Shown: positions 17,873 through 26,939, numbered from the stretch's first letter. The stretch is DNA of 52,694 nt from JBDSYA01 sp039925865 (GCA_039925865.1 JBDSYA010000213.1:1-52694), one strand, 5' to 3'. A program made the numbers and translations. The notes: generated by a model not told the origin, from the sequence alone.

Positions 17873-19561
17873 ATGGAAAAAGTAAATATTTTAAACTTAA
17901 CTGCAGAAGAGCTTGAACATGAGATTATTGTTTTAAATGAGCCTAAATACAGGGCTGAGCAGATCTTCACTTCACTTCACAAAAATCACAGCAGGGAATT
18001 GAGAAATATTTCAGGAATATCCTCCGTTTTAAAAACCACACTCGATGACAATTTTTTTATACCGGTTTTAAAAAATACAAAGATTACTGATTCAAAACAT
18101 TTCGTTACTAAAAAATTTCTCTTTGAAATAATCCAAGCTAATGAAACCTGTTACATTGAATCTGTTCTCATTTCTGAAAAAGAAAGGAATACCATTTGTT
18201 TGTCAACTCAGGTCGGATGTAATGTCGGGTGTGAATTTTGTGCTACCGGAAAAATGGGATTTAAAAAAAATCTGAATGTCAGCGAAATTGTTATGCAGGT
18301 TTATGAAGTGATCAGGCTTACGGGTATAATACCTACCAACATAGTTTACATGGGCATGGGTGAACCGTTTCTCAATTATGATAACATGATCAAATCCCTG
18401 AAAATACTGACACATCCAAAAGGGCTGGCCATATCGTCAAAAAGGATAACAGTATCAACTGTCGGATTCAAAGGCAAGATCATAAAATTTGCAAATGATC
18501 TTATGCTTGAAGAAAATAAGTATATCAAGAATGTTAAACTTGCACTATCCCTGCATTCTACAGACAACGGAGTGAGAGAATCTATTATTCCAACTTCAGT
18601 TAAAAATAAATTACCCGATCTTTATAAAGAGATAAGTTATTTTTATCAAAAAACCAGGAACAAGATCACTTATGAATATATTCATTTTGAAGGATTGAAT
18701 GACACAATGGATGATATAAAACGGCTGGAGAAAATCTCACGAATGGTGCCTTCGAATATTAATATTATTCCTTTCCATCCGATTGATTTCGAGTTAAGCA
18801 AACCACTGGATATTTATAACGGCAAAAAAGATATTAATAAATTACTTTCAAATCAAAAATTATTTGATTTTATTGCCGAACTTAAAAGGCAAAAAGTTAT
18901 TGTAAATCTTCGTTCGAGCAGCGGAATTGATATACATGCAGCATGCGGACAACTTGCAGTAATTCAAAAAGAATCACATAATATAAAAAACATGTATCAG
19001 TTAATTATTTTCGGGCCTCCGGGAGTTGGTAAAGGAACACAAGCAGAGTTGCTGGCAAAAAAATTAAATCTTGAGCATATCTCCACAGGAGCCATATTGA
19101 GAAAAGCTTTTGATGAAGGAAGCGAGCTCGGTATAAAGGCAAAAGAAATTATGGATAAAGGAAACCTTGTGCCCGATGAGATCATGAACGGAATAGTTAA
19201 AGAAAATCTGAAAAGCAGTAATAAAGAAGGATTTATTCTTGATGGATATCCGCGTACCGTTAAGCAGGCGGAAGCTTTATCCGGTATTTTCGATGAACTG
19301 GATTTAAAAGAGATAATGGTTATAACATTAAGTGTTGATGAAAAAGAAATAATTGAAAGGTTACTGAAGAGAGGCAGGAGTGATGACACAGAGGATTGCA
19401 TAAAAAACCGACTCGATATTTATACGGATTCAACCAAGCCAATAATTGAATATTTTAAAAACAAACACACAACTCTTAAGGTCAACGGTGCAGGTGAAAT
19501 TGATGAGATCAATGAGTTGATATTATCTTCAATTGAGAAAGAAGCAGCTCATAACAGTTAA
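17873..19561 (+). CDS. rlmN-adk: RlmN-adenylate kinase fusion
   Basis: One uninterrupted 562-codon frame encodes two complete enzymes. Residues 1-373 are RlmN, the radical-SAM methyltransferase for A2503 of 23S rRNA and A37 of tRNA: C116, C120 and C123 in CNVGCEFC bind the 4Fe-4S cluster, GMGEPFLNYD is conserved, and C358 in AACGQLA is the methyl-carrying Cys. Residues 374-562 are an adenylate kinase of about 189 residues: P-loop GPPGVGKGTQ at 381-390, ISTGAILRKA, DGYPRT, and a short-LID arrangement (KRGRSDD then NRLDIY). The ATG at 18992 (Met374) could also start a separate Adk, but no stop intervenes. Both halves keep their key residues. Fusion of these two is unusual to my knowledge. Confidence 0.88.
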   Translation: MEKVNILNLTAEELEHEIIVLNEPKYRAEQIFTSLHKNHSRELRNISGISSVLKTTLDDNFFIPVLKNTKITDSKHFVTKKFLFEIIQANETCYIESVLISEKERNTICLSTQVGCNVGCEFCATGKMGFKKNLNVSEIVMQVYEVIRLTGIIPTNIVYMGMGEPFLNYDNMIKSLKILTHPKGLAISSKRITVSTVGFKGKIIKFANDLMLEENKYIKNVKLALSLHSTDNGVRESIIPTSVKNKLPDLYKEISYFYQKTRNKITYEYIHFEGLNDTMDDIKRLEKISRMVPSNINIIPFHPIDFELSKPLDIYNGKKDINKLLSNQKLFDFIAELKRQKVIVNLRSSSGIDIHAACGQLAVIQKESHNIKNMYQLIIFGPPGVGKGTQAELLAKKLNLEHISTGAILRKAFDEGSELGIKAKEIMDKGNLVPDEIMNGIVKENLKSSNKEGFILDGYPRTVKQAEALSGIFDELDLKEIMVITLSVDEKEIIERLLKRGRSDDTEDCIKNRLDIYTDSTKPIIEYFKNKHTTLKVNGAGEIDEINELILSSIEKEAAHNS

Positions 19562-19598
19562 GAATTTCTTGTAATTAATTATACAGACACTTTTATAA

Positions 19599-19628
19599 TT
19601 GCAATTTAGAATGTAAAAGTATATTTTG
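19599..19628 (+). promoter_or_regulatory. Putative FCB-type promoter before the STAS gene
   Basis: TTG at 19599-19601, then 18 bases, then TATATTTTG at 19620-19628, close to the Bacteroidetes TTTG/TAnnTTTG pattern but with an extra T. It ends 22 bases before the ATG at 19651. Confidence 0.35.
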
Positions 19629-19650
19629 TTAATCAAATTTTCACTACGAC

Positions 19651-19998
19651 ATGGCATCAATTAAAGCTACAGAACATTCTGACAAAGGCATTGTAATCCT
19701 TGAACCTAAAGGAAATTTTGTCGGAGGTGATGAAACAGACGAGTTAAGGGATTCAATTAAAAAATATTCGGAGCTCGGCAATAAAAAACTAATAATTGAT
19801 CTAGGTGATGTTTTGTATCTTAACAGTACAGCCCTCGGAGTTTTAATATCTGCACACGCAAACTATTCTAAAAGAGAAGGCAAAATTAAACTTTGCCAGC
19901 TCAGTAAAAATCTCGAAAACTTATTTGTAATTACTAAACTGGCTTTGATCTTTGATTCGTATTCAACACAGAATGAAGCGATCAAAAGTTTTGAATAA
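19651..19998 (+). CDS. STAS-domain protein, anti-sigma factor antagonist type
   Basis: A 115-residue single STAS domain (SpoIIAA/RsbV type). It has GIVILEPKGNFVGGDETDELRD, the conserved KLIIDLGDVLYLNSTALGVLISAH with the candidate phosphorylation site S59 (followed by T60) at the helix start, and GKIKLCQLSKNLENLFVIT. Such proteins are switched by phosphorylation by an anti-sigma kinase. No kinase or phosphatase gene is adjacent, so the partner is unknown. It precedes the ExbB/ExbD block by 73 bp. Confidence 0.88.
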   Translation: MASIKATEHSDKGIVILEPKGNFVGGDETDELRDSIKKYSELGNKKLIIDLGDVLYLNSTALGVLISAHANYSKREGKIKLCQLSKNLENLFVITKLALIFDSYSTQNEAIKSFE

Positions 19999-20036
19999 TA
20001 ATTTTTTAAAAAATAATCTACTAATTTAATAAATTA

Positions 20037-20062
20037 AAACTCTGAACAGAGTTTAATGGAGG
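20037..20062 (+). promoter_or_regulatory. Hairpin and strong ribosome-binding site before exbB
   Basis: AAACTCT-GAAC-AGAGTTT (20037-20054) is a perfect 7-bp stem, followed by TGGAGG (20057-20062) 9 bases before the ATG. It may be a leader hairpin or mark a processing point; there is no T-run. The site is stronger than most in this window, fitting high expression of a membrane motor. Confidence 0.4.
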
Positions 20063-20071
20063 TTAAAATTA

Positions 20072-20854
20072 ATGAAACAATCTGTCTTCATGACTGTAAT
20101 AATTGTAGTAGCTTTAGTGGTTTCTGCGGTCATTTTTTATGGTGTATTCGGAAATCCCGGTAACTTCAAAACTCCGGAAAAACAAGTACCAATTAATATT
20201 ATGGGCGCTATATATCTTGGTGGTCCCATTGTTATTGTTTTGATGGCGTTAAGTATTATGGTAATAACTTTTACCATAGAAAGACAGCTTTCACTTTCAA
20301 AAGCAAAAGGTAGAGGTCCTATCGAGCCATTTCTTAAAAAAGTTCAGAGTTCACTCCTAGAAGGGAATATTGACGAGGCCATTGCCGAATGCGATAAGCA
20401 GCGGGGGTCAATAGCAAATATTCTTAAGCAGGGGCTTGAACGATACCAGGTCCTTTCAGCTGATAATAAGCTGGAAGCTGACCAGAAATTACAGGAAGTT
20501 CAGACAGCAATTGAAGAAGCTATGATGCTTGAAGTACCTCTATTGGAACGAAATCTTGTTGTGTTATCGACTATTGCTTCGGTATCAGTGTTAATAGGAT
20601 TGTTCGGAACGGTAGTGGGAATGATAAGAGCTTTCCAGGCACTTGCAACAGCGGGAACTCCCAATGCTGCAGAGCTTTCATCCGGTATTTCAGAAGCACT
20701 GATCAATACAGCAGGCGGATTGTTCGGAGCTATTGTAGGAACGATATCTTACAATTATTTCGTTACCAAAGTCGGCAACATTACTTACATGATCGATGAA
20801 GCCACATACAATATGCTGCAGATATTATCTATCAGAGGAAGAAAGACTGCATAA
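20072..20854 (+). CDS. exbB: MotA/TolQ/ExbB proton channel protein
   Basis: A 260-residue inner-membrane protein with three hydrophobic segments at about residues 5-27, 45-67 and 165-190 plus a fourth at about 205-230. It has the family block VLSTIASVSVLIGLFGTVVGMIRAFQALA and later NTAGGLFGAIVGTISYNYF. It forms the proton-channel stator with the two following ExbD/TolR proteins and energises either TonB-dependent transport or Tol-Pal envelope constriction. No tonB, tolB or pal lies nearby, so ExbB versus TolQ is undecided. It is 47 bp from the next gene. Confidence 0.9.
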   Translation: MKQSVFMTVIIVVALVVSAVIFYGVFGNPGNFKTPEKQVPINIMGAIYLGGPIVIVLMALSIMVITFTIERQLSLSKAKGRGPIEPFLKKVQSSLLEGNIDEAIAECDKQRGSIANILKQGLERYQVLSADNKLEADQKLQEVQTAIEEAMMLEVPLLERNLVVLSTIASVSVLIGLFGTVVGMIRAFQALATAGTPNAAELSSGISEALINTAGGLFGAIVGTISYNYFVTKVGNITYMIDEATYNMLQILSIRGRKTA

Positions 20855-20901
20855 CAAATGACAGAAACGAATTTTAAAAACCAAATTTATTTGGACATTT
20901 T

Positions 20902-21489
20902 ATGAAGAAAGCCAGATCAATAAAAAAACCCGGTGTAAATATAGATATGACTCCCTTAGTGGACGTAATTATGTTGCTCCTTACATTCTTCATGCTTGTT
21001 GCTACTTTCAAAGCGGAATCAACTGAAGCCATTGAGATCAAACTTCCCGAATCTGTTGTAACGGATACAACTAAACTGCCTGAAAAAGATATTATGACAC
21101 TGACCATTACTAAAAGTAGTGACGTATTTATAGATGTTGATAATTACAAGGTAAGAGAAAAAGTATTTGGTGATGCATTTGGTGTGGGACTTTTTCATTC
21201 TGACAGTCTTTCAAAGAGCGAGTATGAAAATACAGGAGGACTGGTGGGCGGAAAAGCTTTCAAAAGGAAAGTTACGATTTTGAACAGGGCACAAATGGAA
21301 AAGACAATGTCCGATCTGAGGGTTGCTTTGAAAAATGAAACAGCAGGTAAATCAGATTTTCGGATCGTAATTAAAGGAGATACACAAGCAGACTTTGGAG
21401 TTGTTGAAGATCTGATGGATATTTTCAAAGCTACAAAAAATACCAGATTTGCCCTTGTAACTGACGTTAAATCAGACAAACCAAAATAG
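20902..21489 (+). CDS. exbD: ExbD/TolR family protein (first copy)
   Basis: A 195-residue protein. A short basic N-terminus leads to the single membrane helix beginning DMTPLVDVIMLLLTFFMLVATF, with the proton-path Asp in PLVDVI. The periplasmic part is longer than average, with an extra segment (about residues 80-125) before the conserved FRIVIKGDTQADFGVVEDLMDIFK domain. It pairs with the ExbB/TolQ protein upstream. The second copy follows 37 bp downstream. Confidence 0.9.
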   Translation: MKKARSIKKPGVNIDMTPLVDVIMLLLTFFMLVATFKAESTEAIEIKLPESVVTDTTKLPEKDIMTLTITKSSDVFIDVDNYKVREKVFGDAFGVGLFHSDSLSKSEYENTGGLVGGKAFKRKVTILNRAQMEKTMSDLRVALKNETAGKSDFRIVIKGDTQADFGVVEDLMDIFKATKNTRFALVTDVKSDKPK

Positions 21490-21526
21490 TAAACAATTTT
21501 AAATTTAATTTATAAGGAATTAAATT

Positions 21527-22054
21527 ATGGCAGGTGGCGGATTTGATGCCCCGGAAAGTGGAGGCGGGCTTCATAAACAGAAAAAGTATAAAAAAGGTAA
21601 GAAGATCGGCGTCAGAATAGATATGACTCCGATGGTTGATGTAATCATGCTTCTATTGACATTTTTTATTCTTACTACCACTCTAAATACACCTCAGATA
21701 ATGCAGATCAATCTTCCGAAGGGAGATAAGGATGATAGAGTGAAAGTTGATATGGGTGATGTACTTTATATGAGAGTGGCCGAAACAGGCAACGTATATT
21801 TTTCCAGAGGTCAATCGGATGGTTCAGAAACTCCTCCGGAAAAGGTTGATTTTAACGGTATGAAATCCAGGATAGAAGGATATTATACATCGAATCCAAA
21901 TCTCTTAATTTTATTGAAGTTTGACAGGAAAATGAAATATAACCTGATGGTTGATATTCTTGACGAAATAAATAAAGCCGCTATTACAAAAAGATACAGC
22001 TTTATGAAAATGGAAGACCCTGACAAAGAGATTGTTAAAAACGCCGGTGGTTAA
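21527..22054 (+). CDS. exbD: ExbD/TolR family protein (second copy)
   Basis: A 175-residue protein. A Gly- and Lys-rich cytoplasmic N-terminus of about 35 residues is followed by DMTPMVDVIMLLLTFFILTTTL, again with the channel Asp. The periplasmic domain has LPKGDKDDRV and a conserved LLILLKFDRKMKYNLMVDILDEI. Two ExbD paralogues after one ExbB are common in Bacteroidetes, where they may form heteromers. The gene ends 26 bp before a good terminator, so the STAS-ExbB-ExbD-ExbD block ends here. Confidence 0.9.
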   Translation: MAGGGFDAPESGGGLHKQKKYKKGKKIGVRIDMTPMVDVIMLLLTFFILTTTLNTPQIMQINLPKGDKDDRVKVDMGDVLYMRVAETGNVYFSRGQSDGSETPPEKVDFNGMKSRIEGYYTSNPNLLILLKFDRKMKYNLMVDILDEINKAAITKRYSFMKMEDPDKEIVKNAGG

Positions 22055-22080
22055 TAAAGTTTAATTTTATAATAATTGTA

Positions 22081-22117
22081 AAGCGGTCTGATTTATCGGA
22101 TCGCTTTTTTTGTTTTT
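22081..22117 (+). terminator. Rho-independent terminator after exbD
   Basis: AAGCGGTCTGA (22081-22091), loop TTTA, then TCGGATCGCTT (22096-22106): all 11 positions pair, two as G-U wobbles. A run of T follows with one G interruption. This is the best terminator in the window. Confidence 0.85.
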
Positions 22118-22138
22118 AAAAGTTTACCTGAATATAAT

Positions 22139-22933
22139 TTGATAAAAATATTTTTAATATTTTTATATATCTTAACTGCTTTTTTCTCTTCCACAGTTTA
22201 TCCCCAGGATAAACCTCAAACATCAATGTCTGACAATCCAACACAACTCAGACAATATGCAGTTGACGAAACAGGCACACTCACTTATTCTCAATTGAAT
22301 TATCTGAACAATAAATTAAGGGATGAGGAAAAAAACACTTCTAATCAGATAGTAATATATATGATCCCAAGCCTTAACGGTGAATCACTTGAAGATGTTT
22401 CCATAAGACTAGCTGAAAAAAATAAGATCGGCAAAAAAGATAAGAATAATGGCGTGCTTTTGCTAATTGTTAAAAATGATAAAAAGGTAAGATTAGAAGT
22501 CGGATACGGCCTTGAGGGTGAAATCACCGATGCAGTCTCATCACAGATTATCAGAAATGAAATTACACCATCTTTTAAATCAGGTAACTTTAATGAAGGT
22601 ATTAACAAAGGCGTAGATGCAATCATTAAAACTATCAATGGTCTGTATACTGCGGATAAGGATTCTAATGATATCGATGCCGGCTGCTGTTTTGGAATTC
22701 CTATCTTTGTTGTTTTAATTTTCGGATTTATTTTCGTTTTTATTTTTATGTCTTTCATTAAAGGAATTTTAGGAATTGGCAGATCAGTTTATTCCGGCAA
22801 AAGAGGCTGGAACAGTGGCTGGGGCGGAGGCGGTTTCGGTGGAGGTTTTGGTGGTGGCGGCAGTGGCGGAGGCGGTGGATTTTCAGGCGGCGGCGGCTCT
22901 TTTGGCGGCGGGGGTGCCAGCGGAAGCTGGTAA
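22139..22933 (+). CDS. TPM-domain protein with glycine-rich tail (YgcG family)
   Basis: A 264-residue protein. The signal peptide is at residues 1-23 (ending STVYPQ). A TPM domain covers about residues 38-180, with DETGTLTYSQLNYLNNKL, NQIVIYMIPSL, NGVLLLIVKNDKKVRLEVGYGLEG and a GINKGVDAI helix. A membrane segment follows at about 183-207, then a 40-residue tail of Gly and Ser repeats ending GGASGSW. TPM domains are periplasmic; some act as phosphatases or photosystem/membrane-repair factors. The start is TTG at 22139; no ATG gives a signal peptide. It usually travels with lemA, which is absent here. Confidence 0.85.
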   Translation: MIKIFLIFLYILTAFFSSTVYPQDKPQTSMSDNPTQLRQYAVDETGTLTYSQLNYLNNKLRDEEKNTSNQIVIYMIPSLNGESLEDVSIRLAEKNKIGKKDKNNGVLLLIVKNDKKVRLEVGYGLEGEITDAVSSQIIRNEITPSFKSGNFNEGINKGVDAIIKTINGLYTADKDSNDIDAGCCFGIPIFVVLIFGFIFVFIFMSFIKGILGIGRSVYSGKRGWNSGWGGGGFGGGFGGGGSGGGGGFSGGGGSFGGGGASGSW

Positions 22934-22972
22934 TAACAATTAACAGTTAAAAATTAACTATTAACAATATCA

Positions 22973-23437
22973 GTGTTAAAGAAAAATTTTATTTCGGAAT
23001 ACTTATCAACTGAATCTCTGGAAAAGATCTCATCATCCATTGGCGAGATTGAAAAAAATACAAGCGGAGAGTTGAGATTGTGTATAAAAAAAAGGAGAGG
23101 CTTTCTTGAAAAAAATCTTACTCCCAGGGAAATTGCACTGAAAGAATTTTTTAAATTAAAGATGGATAAAACTTCGGATAAAACCGGAGTTTTATTTTTC
23201 ATAATTTTTGAAGAACATAAATTCGAAATAATTGCAGACGAAGGACTAAACACTAAGATCTCCGGGGAAATGTGGAATACAATTTCTAACGAGATCAAAA
23301 TTTCTTTTACTAAGGAAGATTATCTTGAAGGAATATTAAAGGCCTTAAAACGCGTTGGAGTAACTCTTATCAGCGAGTTTCCTGTGAAACCCGGTGATAA
23401 AAATGAATTGTCAGATGATGTTATATTGAAACGTTGA
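22973..23437 (+). CDS. Small TPM-domain protein
   Basis: A 154-residue protein starting at GTG. It resembles a shorter TPM domain: LEKISSSIGEIEKNTSGELRLCIKK, KTSDKTGVLFFIIFEEHKFEIIADEGLNTKI and GILKALKRVGVTL. It lacks a signal peptide and membrane segment, unlike the gene 39 bp upstream, so it may be cytoplasmic or its partner's soluble subunit. A two-TPM arrangement often accompanies LemA. Function unknown beyond the family. Confidence 0.75.
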   Translation: MLKKNFISEYLSTESLEKISSSIGEIEKNTSGELRLCIKKRRGFLEKNLTPREIALKEFFKLKMDKTSDKTGVLFFIIFEEHKFEIIADEGLNTKISGEMWNTISNEIKISFTKEDYLEGILKALKRVGVTLISEFPVKPGDKNELSDDVILKR

Positions 23438-23497
23438 TGCGATCTTTTTCAAATCTATAGAAGCTTTAACCCGTACGATATTATAAATGTATTTTTT

Positions 23498-24052
23498 ATG
23501 CCTGATCAAAGTTCGTCTGAGAAACTGCTTTTCCAATTCATTAAAAATGAAAGTCTGCGTAAACATTGTTTTGCAGTAGAATCAGCCATGAGATTTTATG
23601 CAGGGAAGACAGGAGAAGATCAGGAAATGTGGGCTTCCGCCGGTCTGCTGCATGATCTCGACTGGGAAATTTATCCTGAGACACATCCAAATACTGCCGT
23701 TCCGATTTTAAAAGAAGCCGGCTATAATGAAGAAGTTATCGATGCAATTCTTGGTCATGCATATCCGGACAGAACAAATGTACCCAGGCATACGAACATT
23801 TCAAAATATCTTTTTGCATGCGATGAGATCACTGGTTTTATAATGGCTTATTCGCTGATGAAACCCGGTGGTCTGAATGACGTTGAACCAAAGAATATTA
23901 AGAAAAAATTGAAAGACAAAGCATTCGCAAGAAATGTGAACAGGGATGATATAATTAATGGTATCAAAGAAGTCGGGATAGATCTTGATGAACATTTAAA
24001 AAATATTATTGAAGCAATGAAAAATGATCCCCGTTTAAATTCAGTTAAATAA
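23498..24052 (+). CDS. HD-domain phosphohydrolase
   Basis: A 184-residue protein. H23 in LRKHCFAVE, the HD pair H52-D53 in GLLHDLDWE, then ETHPNTA and ILGHAYPDR, give the metal-binding set of the HD superfamily in the small HDIG-like subgroup often annotated as hydrolases. The substrate is unknown; relatives act on nucleotides. The C-terminus has KKLKDKAFARNVNRDDI. It is 8 bp upstream of the ABC ATPase, so it is cotranscribed. Confidence 0.82.
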   Translation: MPDQSSSEKLLFQFIKNESLRKHCFAVESAMRFYAGKTGEDQEMWASAGLLHDLDWEIYPETHPNTAVPILKEAGYNEEVIDAILGHAYPDRTNVPRHTNISKYLFACDEITGFIMAYSLMKPGGLNDVEPKNIKKKLKDKAFARNVNRDDIINGIKEVGIDLDEHLKNIIEAMKNDPRLNSVK

Positions 24053-24059
24053 AATTTCA

Positions 24060-24986
24060 ATGAACGTTATAGCGACAAAAAATCTATCCAAAGAATATTC
24101 CTCCAAAAGTTTTTCGAAAGAAAAAATCCTTGCATTGAATAATTTTTCTTTTGAAGTTCAAAGCGGTGAAATATTCGGAATTCTTGGACCAAACGGTGCC
24201 GGTAAAACAACTTTAATAAAAATTCTGCTGGGTATAACACACCGTACAAATGGAGATATAAAAGTATTTGATAAGGAAATTTCTGATGAGTCATATAAAC
24301 TTAAAATAGGATATCTTCCTGAAAATCATAAATTTCCAAATTATCTTACAGGGGATCAGGTGCTTAGTTTTTTTGGAAAATTAAGCGGCATGAACAATGT
24401 TGATGTAAAGAAGACATCAGATAAATATTTAAAACTTGTTGACATGGAGAAATGGAGAACTACAAAAATTAAAAAATATTCTAAAGGCATGCTGCAGAGA
24501 CTGGGCCTTGCTCAAGCGATGCTTAATAATCCTGAGCTCATATTTTTGGATGAACCTACAGATGGAGTCGATCCGATCGGTAGAAAAGACATAAGGGATA
24601 TTCTTAATAATCTCAAGAATGAAGGTAAAACGATTTTCCTGAACTCCCACCTGCTCAGTGAAGTCGAATTGATCTGTGACCGTGTAGCGATACTTAATAA
24701 AGGTTCACTGGTAAAGTCAGGAAGAGTTGAGGATATTACAGCTCTTTCAAATAATTATAAATTCAATACTGCCGAGATAGAAGAAATAATACTGAACGAT
24801 CTGCTGAGTAATTATAAAGCGACAATAAACGCGAAGAATGAATTTATAATCAGTGCAGCTAATGTTGAAGAATTGAATAAGCTAATAGATTTCCTGCGTT
24901 CGAATAAAGTTATGATCCATAGTATAGTCCGGGAAAAGGATACTCTTGAAAATATGTTTATTAATTTAATTGAAAGTCAGAATTAG
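24060..24986 (+). CDS. ABC transporter ATP-binding protein
   Basis: A 308-residue protein. Walker A GPNGAGKTTLIK is near residues 44-55, the Q-loop region is YLPENHKF, the signature is YSKGMLQRLGLAQAM (a variant of LSGGQ), Walker B is LIFLDEPTDGVDP, and the switch His is in NSHLLSE. A C-terminal extension of about 80 residues after the core matches the CcmA/drug-exporter-type subfamily. With the permease encoded next, it forms an ABC-2-type exporter. The substrate cannot be inferred. Confidence 0.93.
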   Translation: MNVIATKNLSKEYSSKSFSKEKILALNNFSFEVQSGEIFGILGPNGAGKTTLIKILLGITHRTNGDIKVFDKEISDESYKLKIGYLPENHKFPNYLTGDQVLSFFGKLSGMNNVDVKKTSDKYLKLVDMEKWRTTKIKKYSKGMLQRLGLAQAMLNNPELIFLDEPTDGVDPIGRKDIRDILNNLKNEGKTIFLNSHLLSEVELICDRVAILNKGSLVKSGRVEDITALSNNYKFNTAEIEEIILNDLLSNYKATINAKNEFIISAANVEELNKLIDFLRSNKVMIHSIVREKDTLENMFINLIESQN

Positions 24987-24987
24987 A

Positions 24988-25788
24988 ATGATATTTTTAA
25001 CTTTAGTATTCAGCACCTTCCGGGAAGCATTTGCAAAGAAAATTTTTCTTGGCTTCTTTGTGATTTCTACTCTGATAATTTTGCTTGAGCTTTTTGCAGT
25101 AAATGTCGAGTCTGTCGAAGGTATAATGAATATGCTGGATGAAGAAGGAGTGAAGCAAGCGGTAATAAGTGCGGAAATTGAAATATTGAACATTTCTTAT
25201 TTTCTGATAATAACATTTTGTTTGATTTCAGTCTCATCTTTTATTCCATCCATGCTTGAAAAAGGAAACATAGATCTTCTTTTATCTAAGCCTGTATCAA
25301 GATCCAAAATTATTATAGCTAAATTCACCGGAAGTGTTTTACTTATTTTTATAAGTCTGGTATACCTGATAGGTTTTGTGTGGTTAATACTGTCTATAAA
25401 ATCAGGCTATTGGCACTTTCCCTTTTTGCTGTCTATTTTTTGGCTGACTCTATCTTTTGCAGTTGTATTTTCATTTACATTGCTGGTAGGGCTGATATCT
25501 CAAAGTTCTATTTTATCAGTACTCCTAAGCATCTTCTTACTTATTGTTACAAAAATTCTATCTATAAGAGAAGTGGCAATATTCAGTTTCGTTGAAAATG
25601 AACCTGTCAGATTTATTATCAATTTTTTTTATTATATCTTACCCAAGCCTTCTGATATCAATTCAATAGCAGAAAATATTATAAAACAATTGCCTGTAGA
25701 ATCTTATATGCCCGTCATTTCTTCTGTGCTTTTTATGCTGGCAGCGTTGTCAGTGTCGATAATTTATTTTAAGAAAAAAGATTATTAA
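24988..25788 (+). CDS. ABC-2 type transporter permease
   Basis: A 266-residue membrane protein if started at the ATG at 24988, one base after the ATPase stop codon. An in-frame TTG at 24970 would overlap the ATPase by 17 bp, so I prefer the ATG. Six hydrophobic segments are visible, including VFSTFREAFAKKIFLGFF, FLIITFCLISVSSFI, SVLLIFISLVYLIGFVW, a long pair near residues 150-190, and one at the C-terminus. The motif LEKGNIDLLLSKPVSRS is typical of NosY/ABC-2 permeases. It pairs with the upstream ATPase; the substrate is unknown. Confidence 0.88.
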   Translation: MIFLTLVFSTFREAFAKKIFLGFFVISTLIILLELFAVNVESVEGIMNMLDEEGVKQAVISAEIEILNISYFLIITFCLISVSSFIPSMLEKGNIDLLLSKPVSRSKIIIAKFTGSVLLIFISLVYLIGFVWLILSIKSGYWHFPFLLSIFWLTLSFAVVFSFTLLVGLISQSSILSVLLSIFLLIVTKILSIREVAIFSFVENEPVRFIINFFYYILPKPSDINSIAENIIKQLPVESYMPVISSVLFMLAALSVSIIYFKKKDY

Positions 25789-25851
25789 TCCTCATTAACT
25801 TTTTAAATTTGTATTTGCAGTTTTACCTTTTAATATTTCAGTTCTGAATAT

Positions 25852-26922
25852 ATGAAATTTATAAATTTTATTACTATCCTGATTCTTTTAGCCTCCGGCT
25901 GCAACTTTAAGCCGGAGCCTGAACCGCTTCCATTGTCTGTGAGATCAACTTTAAATCTCCTTCAGGAAAGTCCCCAGTTTGTCATGTATCTTAATTTTAA
26001 AAATATGCGGCGGACAGAATTTTGGAAAAAGAATGTTTCGGATTCTCTGTTTAATGCAGAAAAAACATTTGGCAGCCTCCTGAATACGTTTAAGATGGCA
26101 ACAGGTGCTTCAATATCTGATGGACTTGACGAGCTTTATTATTCAAACTCCTGGTTTGGAGAAAATGCGATTGTAATGAAAGGCGTTTTTGACAGAAATA
26201 AACTTACGGAATATTTAACAACTGACAGCCTGTTTTCAATAGCCAAATATGCCGGCGAAATTCCGGTCTATATAAAAAATGATATAGGCCTGTATTTTTT
26301 CTTTAAAGATGATTTTACTTTGTGTGCAAGCAATTATTTGAAACAGCTTGATGTAATGAGCAATACCCGGGATACCTCGCAAACAGGGGTCCTGGCAAAT
26401 GCAAGGATCTATGATGCTGTAAGTAAAATTATTTTTAAAGAAGATCTGTGGATGGTTAGCACTGAAAAAATTTTTATCCGCGGGATCTTTCAAAATTTTG
26501 TGGAAACAACTTCCGGTATAAAAATTGAAAATTATGATTCACTCGGTAATAATGATACACTTAATAAAATTGAGCCCGGAGTTTTGAATGATTCGACCGC
26601 AGATAAGGAAAAACTTTCAATGGTTAATCTCTACAAAAAATTTAATGCAATTTCCTTTTCTGCAAAGATGTCAAATGAACTTAAATTTCTTGTCCAGTGT
26701 GAATGTGTGAATGAAGAAGCTGCTAAATATTTTCGAAGTATTCTTAACGGAGTAATTACAGTTTCAAAAATCAGTTCAGCAAGAAATAAAGCAGGCTCCG
26801 GGAAGATCTTTGAAAAGCTGAAACTTGACAGGTATGATAATTCGGTATTCATTGAATTGAATATTGATGAGAGTAACTTGCAGGAGCTGAAGAAAACAAA
26901 TTTAATGAGTGAGCCTGAATAA
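25852..26922 (+). CDS. Predicted lipoprotein, unknown function
   Basis: A 356-residue protein with a lipoprotein signal (ILILLASGC, Cys17). Mature residues begin NFKPEPEPLPL. The body contains helix-strand alternation with several Tyr/Phe-rich strands (YYSNSWFGENAIVMKGVF, IPVYIKNDIGLYFFFKDDF) and no recognised motif. The layout of a self-association domain between about 60 and 330 suggests a periplasmic or outer-membrane lipoprotein. Its stop converges on fbp. I do not recognise the family. Confidence 0.65.
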   Translation: MKFINFITILILLASGCNFKPEPEPLPLSVRSTLNLLQESPQFVMYLNFKNMRRTEFWKKNVSDSLFNAEKTFGSLLNTFKMATGASISDGLDELYYSNSWFGENAIVMKGVFDRNKLTEYLTTDSLFSIAKYAGEIPVYIKNDIGLYFFFKDDFTLCASNYLKQLDVMSNTRDTSQTGVLANARIYDAVSKIIFKEDLWMVSTEKIFIRGIFQNFVETTSGIKIENYDSLGNNDTLNKIEPGVLNDSTADKEKLSMVNLYKKFNAISFSAKMSNELKFLVQCECVNEEAAKYFRSILNGVITVSKISSARNKAGSGKIFEKLKLDRYDNSVFIELNIDESNLQELKKTNLMSEPE

Positions 26923-26939
26923 GATTACTATAAATAAAT

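Noticed and set aside
24970..24987. TTG start for the ABC permease
   Set aside because: An ATG lies one base after the ATPase stop and avoids the overlap.
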